Assembly: GCF_039537985.1 (NCBI RefSeq)
Contig: NZ_BAABBN010000012.1
Location: 248,001-312,000, forward strand
DNA length: 64,000 nt
Direction of reading: 5' to 3'
From: Litoribacillus peritrichatus
GTDB lineage: Bacteria > Pseudomonadota > Gammaproteobacteria > Pseudomonadales > Litoribrevibacteraceae
Shown here: positions 52,861 through 62,623 of the stretch, piece by piece
How positions within the stretch are numbered: position 1 is the first letter of the stretch
Layout of the letters: each line of letters starts with the position of its first letter
Notes under the pieces: generated by a model
Databases searched by the model: none
What the model was told of the DNA's origin: nothing
What the model saw: only the letters and a program-made list of their open reading frames with translations
Made by a program: the position numbers and the translations under genes

Positions 52861-53209
52861 TTGCCTGCTCCTGTTATTTATTCCCTAAATACGGATCACT
52901 CATACTGCTTTGTGTAAGCGTAGTTGCGATAGGCAGCGACAACCATACAACACAGCAACCCAAATTAGACATCAAAATAATGCAGGCAAAGAAATAAACT
53001 AAAGCGAGAATTTAACCCTTTGTTTCAGTTGATAATTCCGTAAGACAGAGGCGAAGAATTGTAGATCAAAAACAAGCGAACAAATAAATAATTTTCAGGT
53101 TTTGAGTGTCAGCTTAAGCCAATCTTCTTAGCTCAAGCTGACGTCGTTCAGACTTTAACTGGCCCAGAAAACGAAGAAAGATTTCTGCGATTTAAAGCCT
53201 TCATAGAAG
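52861..53209. other. 349-base intergenic region
   Basis: No coding frame or strong regulatory motif is visible between the small membrane protein and the TraB/GumN gene. It is AT-rich in its middle part. Confidence 0.5.
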
Positions 53210-54082
53210 TTACTTCACAATCTCAACCTTATAGCCTCGCTTTTTCAGCTGGTGAATAACGCCATCTTCACCGACTAAGTGCAATGCGCCGACCAAAACA
53301 AACTCAACACGCTTATCTTTCATCATGTTTTCAAGCTGAGGCAACCAGGCATTGTTACGCTCGACCAACATTTGATGGTACACATCAGGAAAATCCTTTT
53401 TTAGCGGCAACATCATATCTTTTTCCATTTTTGCTAAATCCCCGTGCCGCCAGGCATGTTTGAGATCTTTCATCAACTCGTTCAGATTTTTTAGGTCTTC
53501 TAAGGTGTACCGAATCAGCTCATCCTCCTGGCCTTCACCCATATTGGCGATGAAGTCTACCTGCGTTTCAACGGTCTCCAGCTCACCGATGCCCTTTTCA
53601 TCCTGTAACGCTTTCAGGTTATAAAATTCATCCACGCCTGTACCAGTCATACCCAAACGCTGAAGCTCGACCAGCGACATAGTCACAGACATCATTCCCG
53701 CTTTGAAATTGGGTAAACGGTCCATAGGTACACCGCGCTCAGAGAGGTAATTTGCCATCGCTTCGTAGGTTTCTGCGCTGAGAACCTCTTTCAAGGAAGT
53801 GCCGTTCTGGTAGGTGACAGCATTCATCATGTATTTCTGAAATTCCGGATCAGTCAACGCTTCAAGATCCGTCTCAAACACAAGCAATGAGGCCTGCTTA
53901 TAGGCTTGTTCAAATGCCGGTGGCAGAGGGTAATCCGATTTAGATAACAAATGGATTGTGCCTCCTACAAACAGATGATGATCACCTTTGGATACCTTCC
54001 ACACAGGCGAGTCTGCAAAGCTTGGGGTAACCATCGACACAAAAATGAGTAGAAACAAAACCCATTGTTTGACTAATGCCAT
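53210..54082 (-). CDS. TraB/GumN family protein, exported
   Basis: A 290-residue periplasmic protein with a signal peptide (cleaved after SFA, about residue 23). The TraB/GumN fold features are LFVGGTIHLL near the N-terminus, FETDLEAL, and VGALHLVGEDGVIHQL at the end; the conserved histidines of the family are present in GTIHLL and GALHLVG. The family is related to the TIKI/EreA-like metalloprotease superfamily, but this branch has no confirmed activity. It begins 27 bases after the M48 stop with an AAGGA leader, so they share an operon. Confidence 0.88.
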   Translation of the reverse strand: MALVKQWVLFLLIFVSMVTPSFADSPVWKVSKGDHHLFVGGTIHLLSKSDYPLPPAFEQAYKQASLLVFETDLEALTDPEFQKYMMNAVTYQNGTSLKEVLSAETYEAMANYLSERGVPMDRLPNFKAGMMSVTMSLVELQRLGMTGTGVDEFYNLKALQDEKGIGELETVETQVDFIANMGEGQEDELIRYTLEDLKNLNELMKDLKHAWRHGDLAKMEKDMMLPLKKDFPDVYHQMLVERNNAWLPQLENMMKDKRVEFVLVGALHLVGEDGVIHQLKKRGYKVEIVK

Positions 54083-54109
54083 AACCGTATTCCTTATAGG
54101 AAGCAGCGC

Positions 54110-55972
54110 TTAAACCAAGCGATCCTTCAGTTTAATAATTTTCTTGGCAAGTTTTTTAAAGTCGCCCGACTTAGGTACAACAAAGTAGCTGCAATCCAGA
54201 TCCAGCTGCTCCAACACCTCTTGAACCAGCTTATCGACGCTGCCAAATCGTTGCTTAAACTCGATAGCAATGCCATAAGCAGGTACATGAGCATAATATT
54301 GCATGGGTTTCTGGGCAATCCATACTTTTTTTACGTTCTTGTTGGCCGACAATGTTTTGATGATGTGTTGCTTCATCGTTTCATCAATTTCAGCTTTAAC
54401 CAGTTTGCACTTTAGCGTGAGCTGAGAGCGCTCCTTTTCACTGATCTCGTCAATGTGGGACTGCTCTTCAGACTTAGTTAACCACCAATTTGCGTCTTCT
54501 ATACGCTCTGCTTTGATCAAAAAGTAATATGCGTACTCACACGCTGAGTGAACCAGGTTTGGCTGATTAAGCGCGATTTTCATCTGATCCAATAACGCTT
54601 CATCGTTCTTATCGTACAGAAGACGTCCGAGTACGAAAGCAACATTCGGGTCATCGGGATAGCGAACTTGAAATTGAGTGAACAAATCAAAGGCTTCTTC
54701 TTTATCAACAAACTCTTCAACCAAAGAGGCCTTCTCCCAAAGCTGCTCATCGGAGAGCTCGTCCTTATTCAGCTTATTGAGTTCAGTCAGTTTCGCCTGG
54801 CTTTCCACCACATACTCGTGTCGTTCTTTCCAGCGTTCACCGTGCTCAGCAATCCAGTCTGTATCAAAATCACGAATAATGCCCTGGTATTCATCTGCCA
54901 ACCAAATTTCAGCGGCCGTTTGATCTACCGGTTCCGGTACAGCTGCGGTTGCAGACAAAGCGCCGATTCGGTCTTTTAAAGCCGGATGCGTGTCTTCCAT
55001 CCCGGTTTCATTCGTAAGTTCTTGCTCCATTTTCTTCTGAAGCTCATCGCGTGAGGCCACGTGTTCACCCAGAAAATGACTTAACCCCTGCCACGGCCCA
55101 TGATCTGGCTCAGCCATACGATCGGCTTTTTTAAAGAAAAACTGCCAATAATTTTCATCTACATAGGGGCCGGTGACGTGAGTATTGATCAAGGCTTTGC
55201 TTGCGGCCTGTGGAGATGTCAATTGTGCCGATATTTGATCCGCTTCGTATTCATTCGAACGAGCTAAAGCAAAGGAATACGCAGAAAACCTTGGTGTGTA
55301 CCAGTCGAAAAACTTACGCATCAGCTTGGCACCAAAACCGTCATCGTTTTGAAATGCATACATGATTCGATGCCAGGTCATTCGAACCCGGTATATCCAG
55401 CCATTAAACCGGCTGTGGTTCCCCGATAAATGACCAAACTCATGAGCCAACACGGCCCTGGCCTGTTCAGGAGAAAGAATCAGTAACAGTTCCAAACCTA
55501 TGATCAGCGTATTCTTTTGCCAACCCAACACGCCTAATCTTGGCGTCTGGCTAATTGCAGCGTTTAGCTCCGGTGTTAAAATCACTTGATGAATCTTCGG
55601 AGCTTTCAGTTCCGTTCTTAACCGATCTAACTCATCGAATAGTCGTGGCGCTTTTTTCCTTGTCAGCAGGTAACCGTTTGGCGCTTCCACTTTGACCCAC
55701 AAGGATTTAAACAGTATCCAAATGGCCGGAATAATAAACAGAATCAGCTTCTTTTTAACCAGAAGCAGCAACAGTGCCGTGCTGTAAACGGCCATACCTA
55801 TCATCCCGCCGATTAAGCCAAACAAAGCAAACAACAGCGCGAAAATCACGCCGTAGCCCAATAAGGCATAGCAAAGCAGTTTGAGTTTATAGAGAGAGGG
55901 GTTGGTCTGAGCCAGCTTTTCAGCGGCCTGAACGCGCCGTTCAAAGTCAGACATATCCGGAAGGTTACTCAT
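54110..55972 (-). CDS. M48 family membrane metallopeptidase
   Basis: A 620-residue inner-membrane zinc protease. Two or three hydrophobic segments lie at about 37-95. The catalytic motif HEFGH (His177, Glu178, His181) is in VLAHEFGHLSGNH and the third ligand is in NEYEADQIS. The long C-terminal region is rich in helical, TPR-like elements. HtpX-like M48 enzymes degrade misfolded membrane proteins; the family role here is inferred. ATG 55972 has an AAGGG leader. It is followed by the TraB/GumN gene. Confidence 0.9.
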   Translation of the reverse strand: MSNLPDMSDFERRVQAAEKLAQTNPSLYKLKLLCYALLGYGVIFALLFALFGLIGGMIGMAVYSTALLLLLVKKKLILFIIPAIWILFKSLWVKVEAPNGYLLTRKKAPRLFDELDRLRTELKAPKIHQVILTPELNAAISQTPRLGVLGWQKNTLIIGLELLLILSPEQARAVLAHEFGHLSGNHSRFNGWIYRVRMTWHRIMYAFQNDDGFGAKLMRKFFDWYTPRFSAYSFALARSNEYEADQISAQLTSPQAASKALINTHVTGPYVDENYWQFFFKKADRMAEPDHGPWQGLSHFLGEHVASRDELQKKMEQELTNETGMEDTHPALKDRIGALSATAAVPEPVDQTAAEIWLADEYQGIIRDFDTDWIAEHGERWKERHEYVVESQAKLTELNKLNKDELSDEQLWEKASLVEEFVDKEEAFDLFTQFQVRYPDDPNVAFVLGRLLYDKNDEALLDQMKIALNQPNLVHSACEYAYYFLIKAERIEDANWWLTKSEEQSHIDEISEKERSQLTLKCKLVKAEIDETMKQHIIKTLSANKNVKKVWIAQKPMQYYAHVPAYGIAIEFKQRFGSVDKLVQEVLEQLDLDCSYFVVPKSGDFKKLAKKIIKLKDRLV

Positions 55973-56196
55973 AATAATCCCTTATTCAAAATTCTTTTCT
56001 ACGAAAACCCTATCCATAGGGCATGTTTAACAGAACTCTATCAGACAAGCACCTGACAAAAATGTCAATTGTATTGGTTCAGATGTATGAGTTCAGACTT
56101 GATGTAACTGTTGCCTGTTTCTGATGTTTGACTTTCTTAAGTTCAAGATCAGATTAATAATGAACCTGGCTAACAACTAGCACCAGTTCTTAAACA

Positions 56197-56988
56197 TTAG
56201 CTCTCCAACACGGCAACAACGTGATCCCAATTCAGCTTTTTAGCCAAATCCAGTGGCGTCTCACCTGTCTGCGTTTTTAGAGTCTTATCTGCACCATGAT
56301 CCAACAATACTTTTACGGAAGTGGAATTGCCCGCCAAAGCTTCTTGGTGCAAGATGCTCCAACCCTTCTCATCCAAATACGTTAACAACTCACTGGATGA
56401 CTTTAACTGCTCAGCTAAAGAGTCTCCCATGTTCAAGCTCATTGGGTGTTCAGGCGATTCTATCGTTTCACCCGCACCGGAGGTGCCGAAAGCACTTTTG
56501 TTCACAGGCTTATGTTCCAACAGAATATTAAATGCATCGCCAAAATCAAAACCCCATGCGGCATCGTGGTTTTGTCGTTCTTCGGGACTCATTCGCGATC
56601 TCATCAGATTAACAGTAAAAGCACCGTAAACCTTGCCTTGAATGACAAACATCCAGTCTCCAACGTCTGCAATATTTGCCGTCACTGAATCGGCTTCGTT
56701 CAAACCGGAAATCCAGTTTGGCGCGTTGAGCAAAGTGCCAGAAATAACCTCACCATCAAAATCAATATCACCGACCCACATATGCTCAAGCTCAGGCGCT
56801 TCTCCTTTCGGTTGATCTGTTCGAAAAGCAACTTTTACACACGCCAATTCCAAAGCAGGTACAATTCTTCTGCGTTCCCAAGACACTTCACGCCAAAAAT
56901 ACTTAAATTCTTTTTGGGCGCTTTTGCTTGCCTCGTACATTTTCGGATCATTACTATCGAGTAAAATCATATTTCCTTGATCGCTCAT
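56197..56988 (-). CDS. DUF2314-ankyrin repeat protein
   Basis: A 263-residue soluble protein. The N-terminal half has the DUF2314 pattern (AQKEFKYFWREVSWERRRIVP, cut at 20 for length, then HMWVGDIDFDGEVISGTLLN). The C-terminal quarter is an ankyrin pair (GWSILHQEALAGNS, then TQTGETPLDLA). DUF2314 proteins have no known biochemical function. The ATG at 56988 has an AAGGA leader. Confidence 0.82.
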   Translation of the reverse strand: MSDQGNMILLDSNDPKMYEASKSAQKEFKYFWREVSWERRRIVPALELACVKVAFRTDQPKGEAPELEHMWVGDIDFDGEVISGTLLNAPNWISGLNEADSVTANIADVGDWMFVIQGKVYGAFTVNLMRSRMSPEERQNHDAAWGFDFGDAFNILLEHKPVNKSAFGTSGAGETIESPEHPMSLNMGDSLAEQLKSSSELLTYLDEKGWSILHQEALAGNSTSVKVLLDHGADKTLKTQTGETPLDLAKKLNWDHVVAVLES

Positions 56989-57115
56989 TTGGCATCCTTA
57001 TCTTGTTTCATAAAAAATGGGTAAAAAATTGAACATTCACACCCCAGGCCAAGCCCCCGAATTTGGTGTGAGAACTCGAGGATTCATCTGACATGAAGCG
57101 CTTATTAGCGCCGAA

Positions 57116-57541
57116 TCACTGTTCACCATAACTTAAAAATGCTTCGACACCTTGGACTAATTGATCCGCACCTAAGTACCTGCCACTCATTGGATCAAAT
57201 GCCACGCCATTATATTTCGCAGAATATATCATTGCCGTGTACAGAGCCGTCGTCCCTTCATAGAAATCACCACCCCAGCGAAATTCAATAACAACGGTAT
57301 TGTCAGGATCAACACTGTCACTGGAAGCTAATAACTCAGCCACTTGTGAATACGGTGTTTTGTAGACTTCAACTCCTGTCTTTAAGCCATTCAGTACAGC
57401 AGGTAAAAAACCGGCATGTCCCGCTAAATCAATGTTTTCTTCGTAGACGATGGGAACACCTAAACTCTTGGCCGCCTCATTCAAATTTTTTGTTTTAAGT
57501 GGCGTATCCAAGGTCAAAAACAAGTATAGACTCATCGACAT
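57116..57541 (-). CDS. Uncharacterised 141-residue protein
   Basis: I do not recognise this family. It has no signal peptide; the N-terminus reads MSMSLYLFLTLD and is mildly hydrophobic. A GGAATT leader precedes the ATG at 57541. It is among a run of small genes of unknown function between DUF2314-ankyrin and an RDD gene. Confidence 0.55.
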   Translation of the reverse strand: MSMSLYLFLTLDTPLKTKNLNEAAKSLGVPIVYEENIDLAGHAGFLPAVLNGLKTGVEVYKTPYSQVAELLASSDSVDPDNTVVIEFRWGGDFYEGTTALYTAMIYSAKYNGVAFDPMSGRYLGADQLVQGVEAFLSYGEQ

Positions 57542-57692
57542 ATCATAATTCCTTCTATAGATGTGTCATTCGTTGAATTCTTTGCGCTAACGAGCAGGAT
57601 AATAAAAACCGAAGAACGAATCTATTAGCTATCCTGACGCCCCTTTCGATAACATCAGAAACCCAAATGCTTCAAGATTCTCTTAACGTAAC

Positions 57693-58121
57693 TCACAGCA
57701 CCTTATAAAGGCCCCCCTTTAACTCTCTTAAAAGTTCCCAATGAATAAGCGTCAAAGGCAATTTACTTAAACTTCTGATTTTGCACCATCCGTTCATGTA
57801 TAAAATATCTACCGTCCCTTCGGCACATTCATTTATAGTCAGCTCTTCGAAAGATTGTGATAACACATCTAAAGCATTATGCAGTTCTTCATCGTAAAAC
57901 GACGAAAGAGAGCGGTTATTGAGCTTTTCCCTGAAAGATAAAACTTCACAACAACAGTTGTACCATAACGTCAAAAAAGGGCATTCTCCTTCTAGTGTGT
58001 CAATTTGAAGCAAAGGATCACATGACAGCAGCTCAAGAGCTTCTCCAAATGAAAAAAGACTAAAAACCAACCTTTCTTCTTTCTGAAAAGCCCATTCCCA
58101 AACATAGTCAGTAATATTCAT
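57693..58121 (-). CDS. Uncharacterised 142-residue protein
   Basis: Not recognised. The protein is rich in aromatic, Cys and acidic residues (CCCEVLSFREKL) and is soluble. It starts at ATG 58121, 19 bases after the RDD gene stop, so these two may be co-transcribed. The leader is weak. Confidence 0.55.
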   Translation of the reverse strand: MNITDYVWEWAFQKEERLVFSLFSFGEALELLSCDPLLQIDTLEGECPFLTLWYNCCCEVLSFREKLNNRSLSSFYDEELHNALDVLSQSFEELTINECAEGTVDILYMNGWCKIRSLSKLPLTLIHWELLRELKGGLYKVL

Positions 58122-58140
58122 ACTTAGTATTTTAAGTTAA

Positions 58141-58560
58141 TCAATTATCAGATGAAGCCATTTCCTGACTTCTTTGACCTTCTAAAGCCTTATTACTGAC
58201 GACAATGGTACTGGTTACCAAATCATGTATCGCTCTTCGAGCTCTTCGCGCAGGAATTGTTAACATCGAGATAATACCGAGAGGTATTTTTATTATATAA
58301 CGCGACAATGCCTGAAAGACGCCGATACGCTTATAATCACCCAGTGTGCGAACACGATAGCCCATCATAAATTGACCTAACGTACATAATTTTGAGGTAA
58401 AAACAGGTTCGTACAAAAAGACAATGGCATACACCACAAAGATATTCGCTTTTGCTAAACTCGCAACAGGGGATTCAGACGCAATGTAAAAAATACCCAA
58501 AATTACAAAGACATCAATCACTGCCGCAAAGTACCGTTTCGATACCGATGGATATTGCAT
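58141..58560 (-). CDS. RDD family membrane protein, small
   Basis: A 139-residue protein with three or four hydrophobic segments. The RDD signature is YPSVSKRYFAAVIDV at the N-terminus and a YRVRTLGDYKRIGVFQALSRY segment in the middle (cut short). I prefer ATG 58560 because it has an AAAGG leader and gives the usual RDD start; a longer in-frame start at 58656 has no ribosome-binding site. Unrelated in sequence to the RDD gene at 51.5 kb apart from the family fold. Confidence 0.75.
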   Translation of the reverse strand: MQYPSVSKRYFAAVIDVFVILGIFYIASESPVASLAKANIFVVYAIVFLYEPVFTSKLCTLGQFMMGYRVRTLGDYKRIGVFQALSRYIIKIPLGIISMLTIPARRARRAIHDLVTSTIVVSNKALEGQRSQEMASSDN

Positions 58561-58855
58561 ATATAAACCTTTAACCATTTCCGCTCTGACGGAAAACATG
58601 AATTTGGTGCAAGAGGATAGTACTCGAATCATATATTTCTTAAATTGCTTCGCCATACGAAGAATAAGATTTTTCGCAGATAAGAACTGTGCCCCCGCCT
58701 TTCTTTGTTTTTTACTTTTGCTGCACAGGGTTAATTTTTAAACCTTCTTCTTATTATTATCCTTCGTATTTCTGGACACAACAGAGCTCAATTGTTTCTA
58801 GTAACAGAACAATTACTTGGCAGGCTAACAGCAAAGTAATTCAAAAACCAAGAAA

Positions 58856-58885
58856 ATGCCAAGGCCGTAACTCAGCCATTGGCAT
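58856..58885 (-). terminator. Terminator of adenosine deaminase gene
   Basis: ATGCCAAGGC (58856-58865) and GCCATTGGCAT (58875-58885) form a stem with a bulge; in the minus direction it ends in TTTTCTT, 14 bases after the stop of the deaminase gene. Confidence 0.75.
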
Positions 58886-58898
58886 CAGATTGATTTAA

Positions 58899-59903
58899 CT
58901 AATAACCATTCAAGAGTGCAGCCATTTCTGATTTTCGCTGGTCACCACAAAATGCGCCTTCAATGCTATTTTGCACCAATGCTCGAGCCTGACTTTCATC
59001 CAGTGCGAGATCAATGGCCAGCGCAACGAAGTTTTCAGTCATGTAGCCACCAAAGTAGGCTGGGTCATCTGAATTTACGGTAACGCAAATACCCTGAGCT
59101 AACATGTCCAGAATATTGTGTTGGCTCATGTCATCAAATACACACAACTTGGTGTTGGAAAGCGGGCATACTGTCAGAGGCATTCGTGTTTCAGCCAGGT
59201 GTTTCATCAACTCGGCATCTTCACTGGAACGGACACCATGATCGACTCGGCCAACTTTCAAGTCATTAATCGCTGTCCATACATAGTCTGCTGGCCCCTC
59301 TTCACCGGCATGGGCAACCGTCAGCAAGCCAAGCGCCCGAGCTTTAGCAAACACACGGCTGAACTTTTCTGGTGGGTGCCCTTGTTCTGAACTGTCTAAC
59401 CCCACACCGATGATCTTATCTAAATGAGGCTCTGCCATAGCAAGCGTATCGAAGGCGGCTTCTTCAGGTAAGTGACGCAAAAAACACATAATCAATTCAC
59501 TGGAAATGCCCAGCTTTTCTTGTCCGTCTTTTAAAGCTCTGCTAATTCCATTAATCACCGTTTCAAAAGCGATACCGCGATCTGTGTGCGTTTGAGGATC
59601 AAAAAACGGCTCCACATGAACAACATTTTGCTCTTTACACTTAGTGAGATAGGCCCAGGTAAGATCGTAGAAGTCCTGTTCATGAATCAATACATTTGCG
59701 CCTTGGTAGTAGATGTCCAAAAAATCCTGAAGATTACTGAACTCATAAGCTGCTCGAACGGCTTCAACGTCTTTGAACGGAAGCTCTATTTGATTCCTTT
59801 GAGCCAAAGCGAACATCAGTTCAGGCTCAAGACTGCCTTCCAGGTGCAAATGCAGTTCTACTTTCGGTAATGCGTTCAACCAGCTTTCAGTCAGCGCAGA
59901 CAT
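58899..59903 (-). CDS. add: Adenosine deaminase
   Basis: A 334-residue zinc deaminase converting adenosine to inosine. Motifs are VELHLHLEGSL with the metal-binding HxH, a VEPFFDPQTHTDRG segment, TVAHAGEEG with metal His and catalytic Glu, RVDHGVR with His, and NSDDPAYF with the metal Asp pair. ATG 59903 has a GAGGG leader 7 bases upstream; the longer frame uses an unlikely TTG. The closest groups are bacterial Add-like proteins; adenine deaminase specificity is also possible for this branch. A terminator follows. Confidence 0.92.
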   Translation of the reverse strand: MSALTESWLNALPKVELHLHLEGSLEPELMFALAQRNQIELPFKDVEAVRAAYEFSNLQDFLDIYYQGANVLIHEQDFYDLTWAYLTKCKEQNVVHVEPFFDPQTHTDRGIAFETVINGISRALKDGQEKLGISSELIMCFLRHLPEEAAFDTLAMAEPHLDKIIGVGLDSSEQGHPPEKFSRVFAKARALGLLTVAHAGEEGPADYVWTAINDLKVGRVDHGVRSSEDAELMKHLAETRMPLTVCPLSNTKLCVFDDMSQHNILDMLAQGICVTVNSDDPAYFGGYMTENFVALAIDLALDESQARALVQNSIEGAFCGDQRKSEMAALLNGY

Positions 59904-60098
59904 ATTCAATCCCTCTCATCGATCTAATTTTTGACTACAAAGACAGATTTTAACTTAATCCGCCTTAAAAGGCTTGAGTGACCCATGCATTAAATTCAGT
60001 TTGTGGAAGAAGCGACTTAACTATAGGTGATTGAAGCAAAGGAGGGTAAACTCAGAAGCAATCATAGACCCCCTAATTTCACATCATGGAGCACAATA

Positions 60099-60761
60099 AT
60101 GAGCCTAATACCTTGCCTGGAAATCAACCCAAGCCAACCCGCCACTGCATCGGTCATTTGGCTTCACGGGCTGGGCGCAGATGGCAATGATTTTGCTCCG
60201 ATTGTGCCTGAGCTAAACCTGCCTGAAAATGCGGCTGTTCGTTTTGTATTTCCTCACGCCCCGAGCATCCCGGTCACCATCAATGGTGGGTTCGTCATGC
60301 CTGCCTGGTACGACATTCTCGAAATGAACATTGACAGAAAAGTCGACGTTGCACAGCTCGAAGCGTCGTCGGACGAAATCGTCAGATTGATTGAACGTGA
60401 AATTGAGCGAGGGGTTCCGTCTGAGCGAATCGTCCTGATAGGGTTCTCCCAAGGTGGTGCGGTTGCCTACCAAACCGCCTTAAGCTTTCAAAAGCCGCTT
60501 GCCGGGTTATTGGCATTATCCACTTACTTCGCAACGTCGGACTCCATAAAGCTAAGCGATCAAAATAAAAACATGCCTATTTTCATTCAGCACGGTGCAC
60601 AAGACCCGGTAGTCATAGATCAACTGGGGCGAAAAGCGCATAAAACCCTGAAGGATCTGGGCTATTCTTGCCAGTATCAAGGATACAATATGGAGCACAA
60701 TGTTTGTATGGAGCAAATCGGAGACATCCGTGACATTCTGGTGAAACTTTTGAAGATGTAG
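60099..60761 (+). CDS. Alpha/beta hydrolase, carboxylesterase/phospholipase
   Basis: A 220-residue serine hydrolase of the Pseudomonas carboxylesterase group. The nucleophile is Ser117 in GFSQGG; Asp169 and His200 complete the triad, in GAQDPVV and MEHNVC. VIWLHGLGADGNDF forms the oxyanion hole. It hydrolyses short-chain esters or lysophospholipids. ATG 60099 has a GGAG leader; an upstream in-frame start to 60027 adds an unrelated leader. Confidence 0.92.
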   Translation: MSLIPCLEINPSQPATASVIWLHGLGADGNDFAPIVPELNLPENAAVRFVFPHAPSIPVTINGGFVMPAWYDILEMNIDRKVDVAQLEASSDEIVRLIEREIERGVPSERIVLIGFSQGGAVAYQTALSFQKPLAGLLALSTYFATSDSIKLSDQNKNMPIFIQHGAQDPVVIDQLGRKAHKTLKDLGYSCQYQGYNMEHNVCMEQIGDIRDILVKLLKM

Positions 60762-60850
60762 CGCCTTGCTGTTAACTCAGCAAGATTTGTTAAAAAGCCT
60801 GGTGTTATGGTTTTATCTTCACTGAAATGCAATACGAATAAGGACATTCC

Positions 60851-61723
60851 ATGAGTGGCGAAGCCTCAACAGCACTCTATCAAAAACGATTTCAATGGGT
60901 TATTGACTACATTTATGATCACTTGGATCAACCATTAGATCTTAATAAACTTGCTGAAGTTGCTTGCATGTCGCCTTATCACTGGCATCGAATTTACCAT
61001 GCCACCTATGGCGAGACGCTTGCTTCGACGGTGAAGCGCTTGCGCTTACACAAAGCAGCCGGAAAGTTGGCCAATAGTGATTCGGCCGTAGCCGAAATTG
61101 CAAAAACTTCCGGCTACACCAGCTTGCAATCCTTTTCCCGTGCTTTCAGTGAAACCTATGGTATGCCACCCGCCAAATATCGAAAACAAGGCAGTCATAC
61201 CCAATTTCACATTAATGACCGATGTGCCTCAGGCACGACAAGGAGTACCTCCATGCACGAAGTTAACATAAAGCAAGTCGAAGCATTTGAAGTAATCAGT
61301 TTTCCTCATACCGGCCCCTACATCAACATAGGGCACGCGTTTGAAAAGTTATTTGGCTGGCTGGCAGTAAAAGGTCTGTTCAATCCAGAAATGAAAGTTT
61401 TAGGCGTCTATTATGATGACCCAAGCTCTGTGCCGGAGAACGAACTCCGATCCGCTGCTTGCGTTACTCTCTGTGGCTCAAATGACATTGATCTAGATGA
61501 AAACATGGCTCTGGCTACCATACAGGGCGGCGAATATGCAGTGTTACGCTTTAAAGGACCTTATTCAGATATGCATAAAGCGTATGCTTGGCTATATGGC
61601 GAGTGGTTTCCTAAATCAGGTCGTGAGCCTGGCAATCAACCCGCATTCGAAGATTACCTGAACAACCCGAGAGAAGTTGCTCCCAATGATTTACTCACGG
61701 ACATCTACCTAGCCTTAAAATAG
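60851..61723 (+). CDS. AraC-family regulator with GyrI-like domain
   Basis: A 290-residue protein with an N-terminal double HTH (about 10-110: LDLNKLAEVACMSPYHWHRI, cut at 20, and IAKTSGYTSLQSFSRAF) and a C-terminal GyrI-like effector domain (about 137-290). The order matches Rob and other HTH-GyrI regulators that sense small hydrophobic compounds. AAGGA lies 6 bases before the ATG. Confidence 0.9.
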   Translation: MSGEASTALYQKRFQWVIDYIYDHLDQPLDLNKLAEVACMSPYHWHRIYHATYGETLASTVKRLRLHKAAGKLANSDSAVAEIAKTSGYTSLQSFSRAFSETYGMPPAKYRKQGSHTQFHINDRCASGTTRSTSMHEVNIKQVEAFEVISFPHTGPYINIGHAFEKLFGWLAVKGLFNPEMKVLGVYYDDPSSVPENELRSAACVTLCGSNDIDLDENMALATIQGGEYAVLRFKGPYSDMHKAYAWLYGEWFPKSGREPGNQPAFEDYLNNPREVAPNDLLTDIYLALK

Positions 61724-61742
61724 CAGTCATACGCTCATAAAA

Positions 61743-61765
61743 AAGGCTGCACTTGCGGCAGCCTT
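61743..61765 (-). terminator. Terminator
   Basis: AAGGCTGC (61743-61750) and GCAGCCTT (61758-61765) form a perfect 8-bp stem with a 7-base loop. In the minus direction a U-run follows. It serves the periplasmic repeat protein gene and may also stop the AraC gene. Confidence 0.85.
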
Positions 61766-61787
61766 ATCAAAATAGCTCTGTGGTGTA

Positions 61788-62468
61788 TTAACCGCAATGC
61801 TGATTGTACTTCCTCTGAACATTCTGACGATTTCTTTGCACTTCATCTTCGGATAAATAACGTCTTTCACCTTTGGCGTCCAGGCTGTACCAATTACGGC
61901 CCTCTTCATAAGTTTTGAGGCGATCGCCCAAACGAACACATTTCTGCTGTTGCTTTGCCAGTAATACCTGCTGCTTTTCTTTCTCTTCCTGTTGCTTTTG
62001 ACGCTCGGAGTTGCTGGTTTCATAGACAGACAACGCCTTTCTTACTCTGTCCATGCTGTTGTTAGACGCAACTTGCTCCGAACCATCCTCACTGCTACTG
62101 ACAAGGCTCTTAGGTGCTGGTTTAGATTTTTCACCTTTTCTTAACTGCTTGAGCATGTATTTGGCTTTTGGTAACCAAGCACTGTTGGGGTAAGTATCAA
62201 TAAATTTTTGAACCGAGTCAGATGAACCGGAATTTGCTGATGCAAAATACGCTAAGCGGTCTCTTTCATAGACAGCTGTTCTGGTTAATTTGCTGTTCGG
62301 GTATTTACGAATGAAGCGATTAAGGGCAGCAACCGAACGAGATGCTTTTGCTTCTTCATATTCTGCTTGTTGATAGGAAGTATACTGACTGGCCCCCTGA
62401 GCGAACGTCACTGTCGAAGCAACGAACAAAATCGAAATCCAGAAAAATTTAATAGGCAAAAGGTTCAT
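61788..62468 (-). CDS. Periplasmic repeat protein, unknown
   Basis: A 226-residue exported protein with a signal peptide (LFVASTVTFA, cleaved near residue 26). Two short repeats with FIRKYPNSK and FIDTYPNSAW resemble TPR-like outer-membrane lipoprotein repeats, then a coiled-coil Gln/Lys-rich segment (QKQQEEKEKQQVLLAKQQQK) and a C-terminal conserved part (CVRLGDRLKTYEEGRNWY). ATG 62468 has a GGGG leader. Its function is not known. Confidence 0.7.
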   Translation of the reverse strand: MNLLPIKFFWISILFVASTVTFAQGASQYTSYQQAEYEEAKASRSVAALNRFIRKYPNSKLTRTAVYERDRLAYFASANSGSSDSVQKFIDTYPNSAWLPKAKYMLKQLRKGEKSKPAPKSLVSSSEDGSEQVASNNSMDRVRKALSVYETSNSERQKQQEEKEKQQVLLAKQQQKCVRLGDRLKTYEEGRNWYSLDAKGERRYLSEDEVQRNRQNVQRKYNQHCG

Positions 62469-62623
62469 AACGGCCCCATATATTTGCAGCAATTATCTAA
62501 TCCATTAGACAGAGTATGTTTCAAAATTTGGAACGCATTGTACCATTCAATTCCCGTTACCTTAAGTAACGAAAGTACCCGTTTGTCTGTAAGACATCGA
62601 CCAAAATAAGACTTTCCTCCTAC

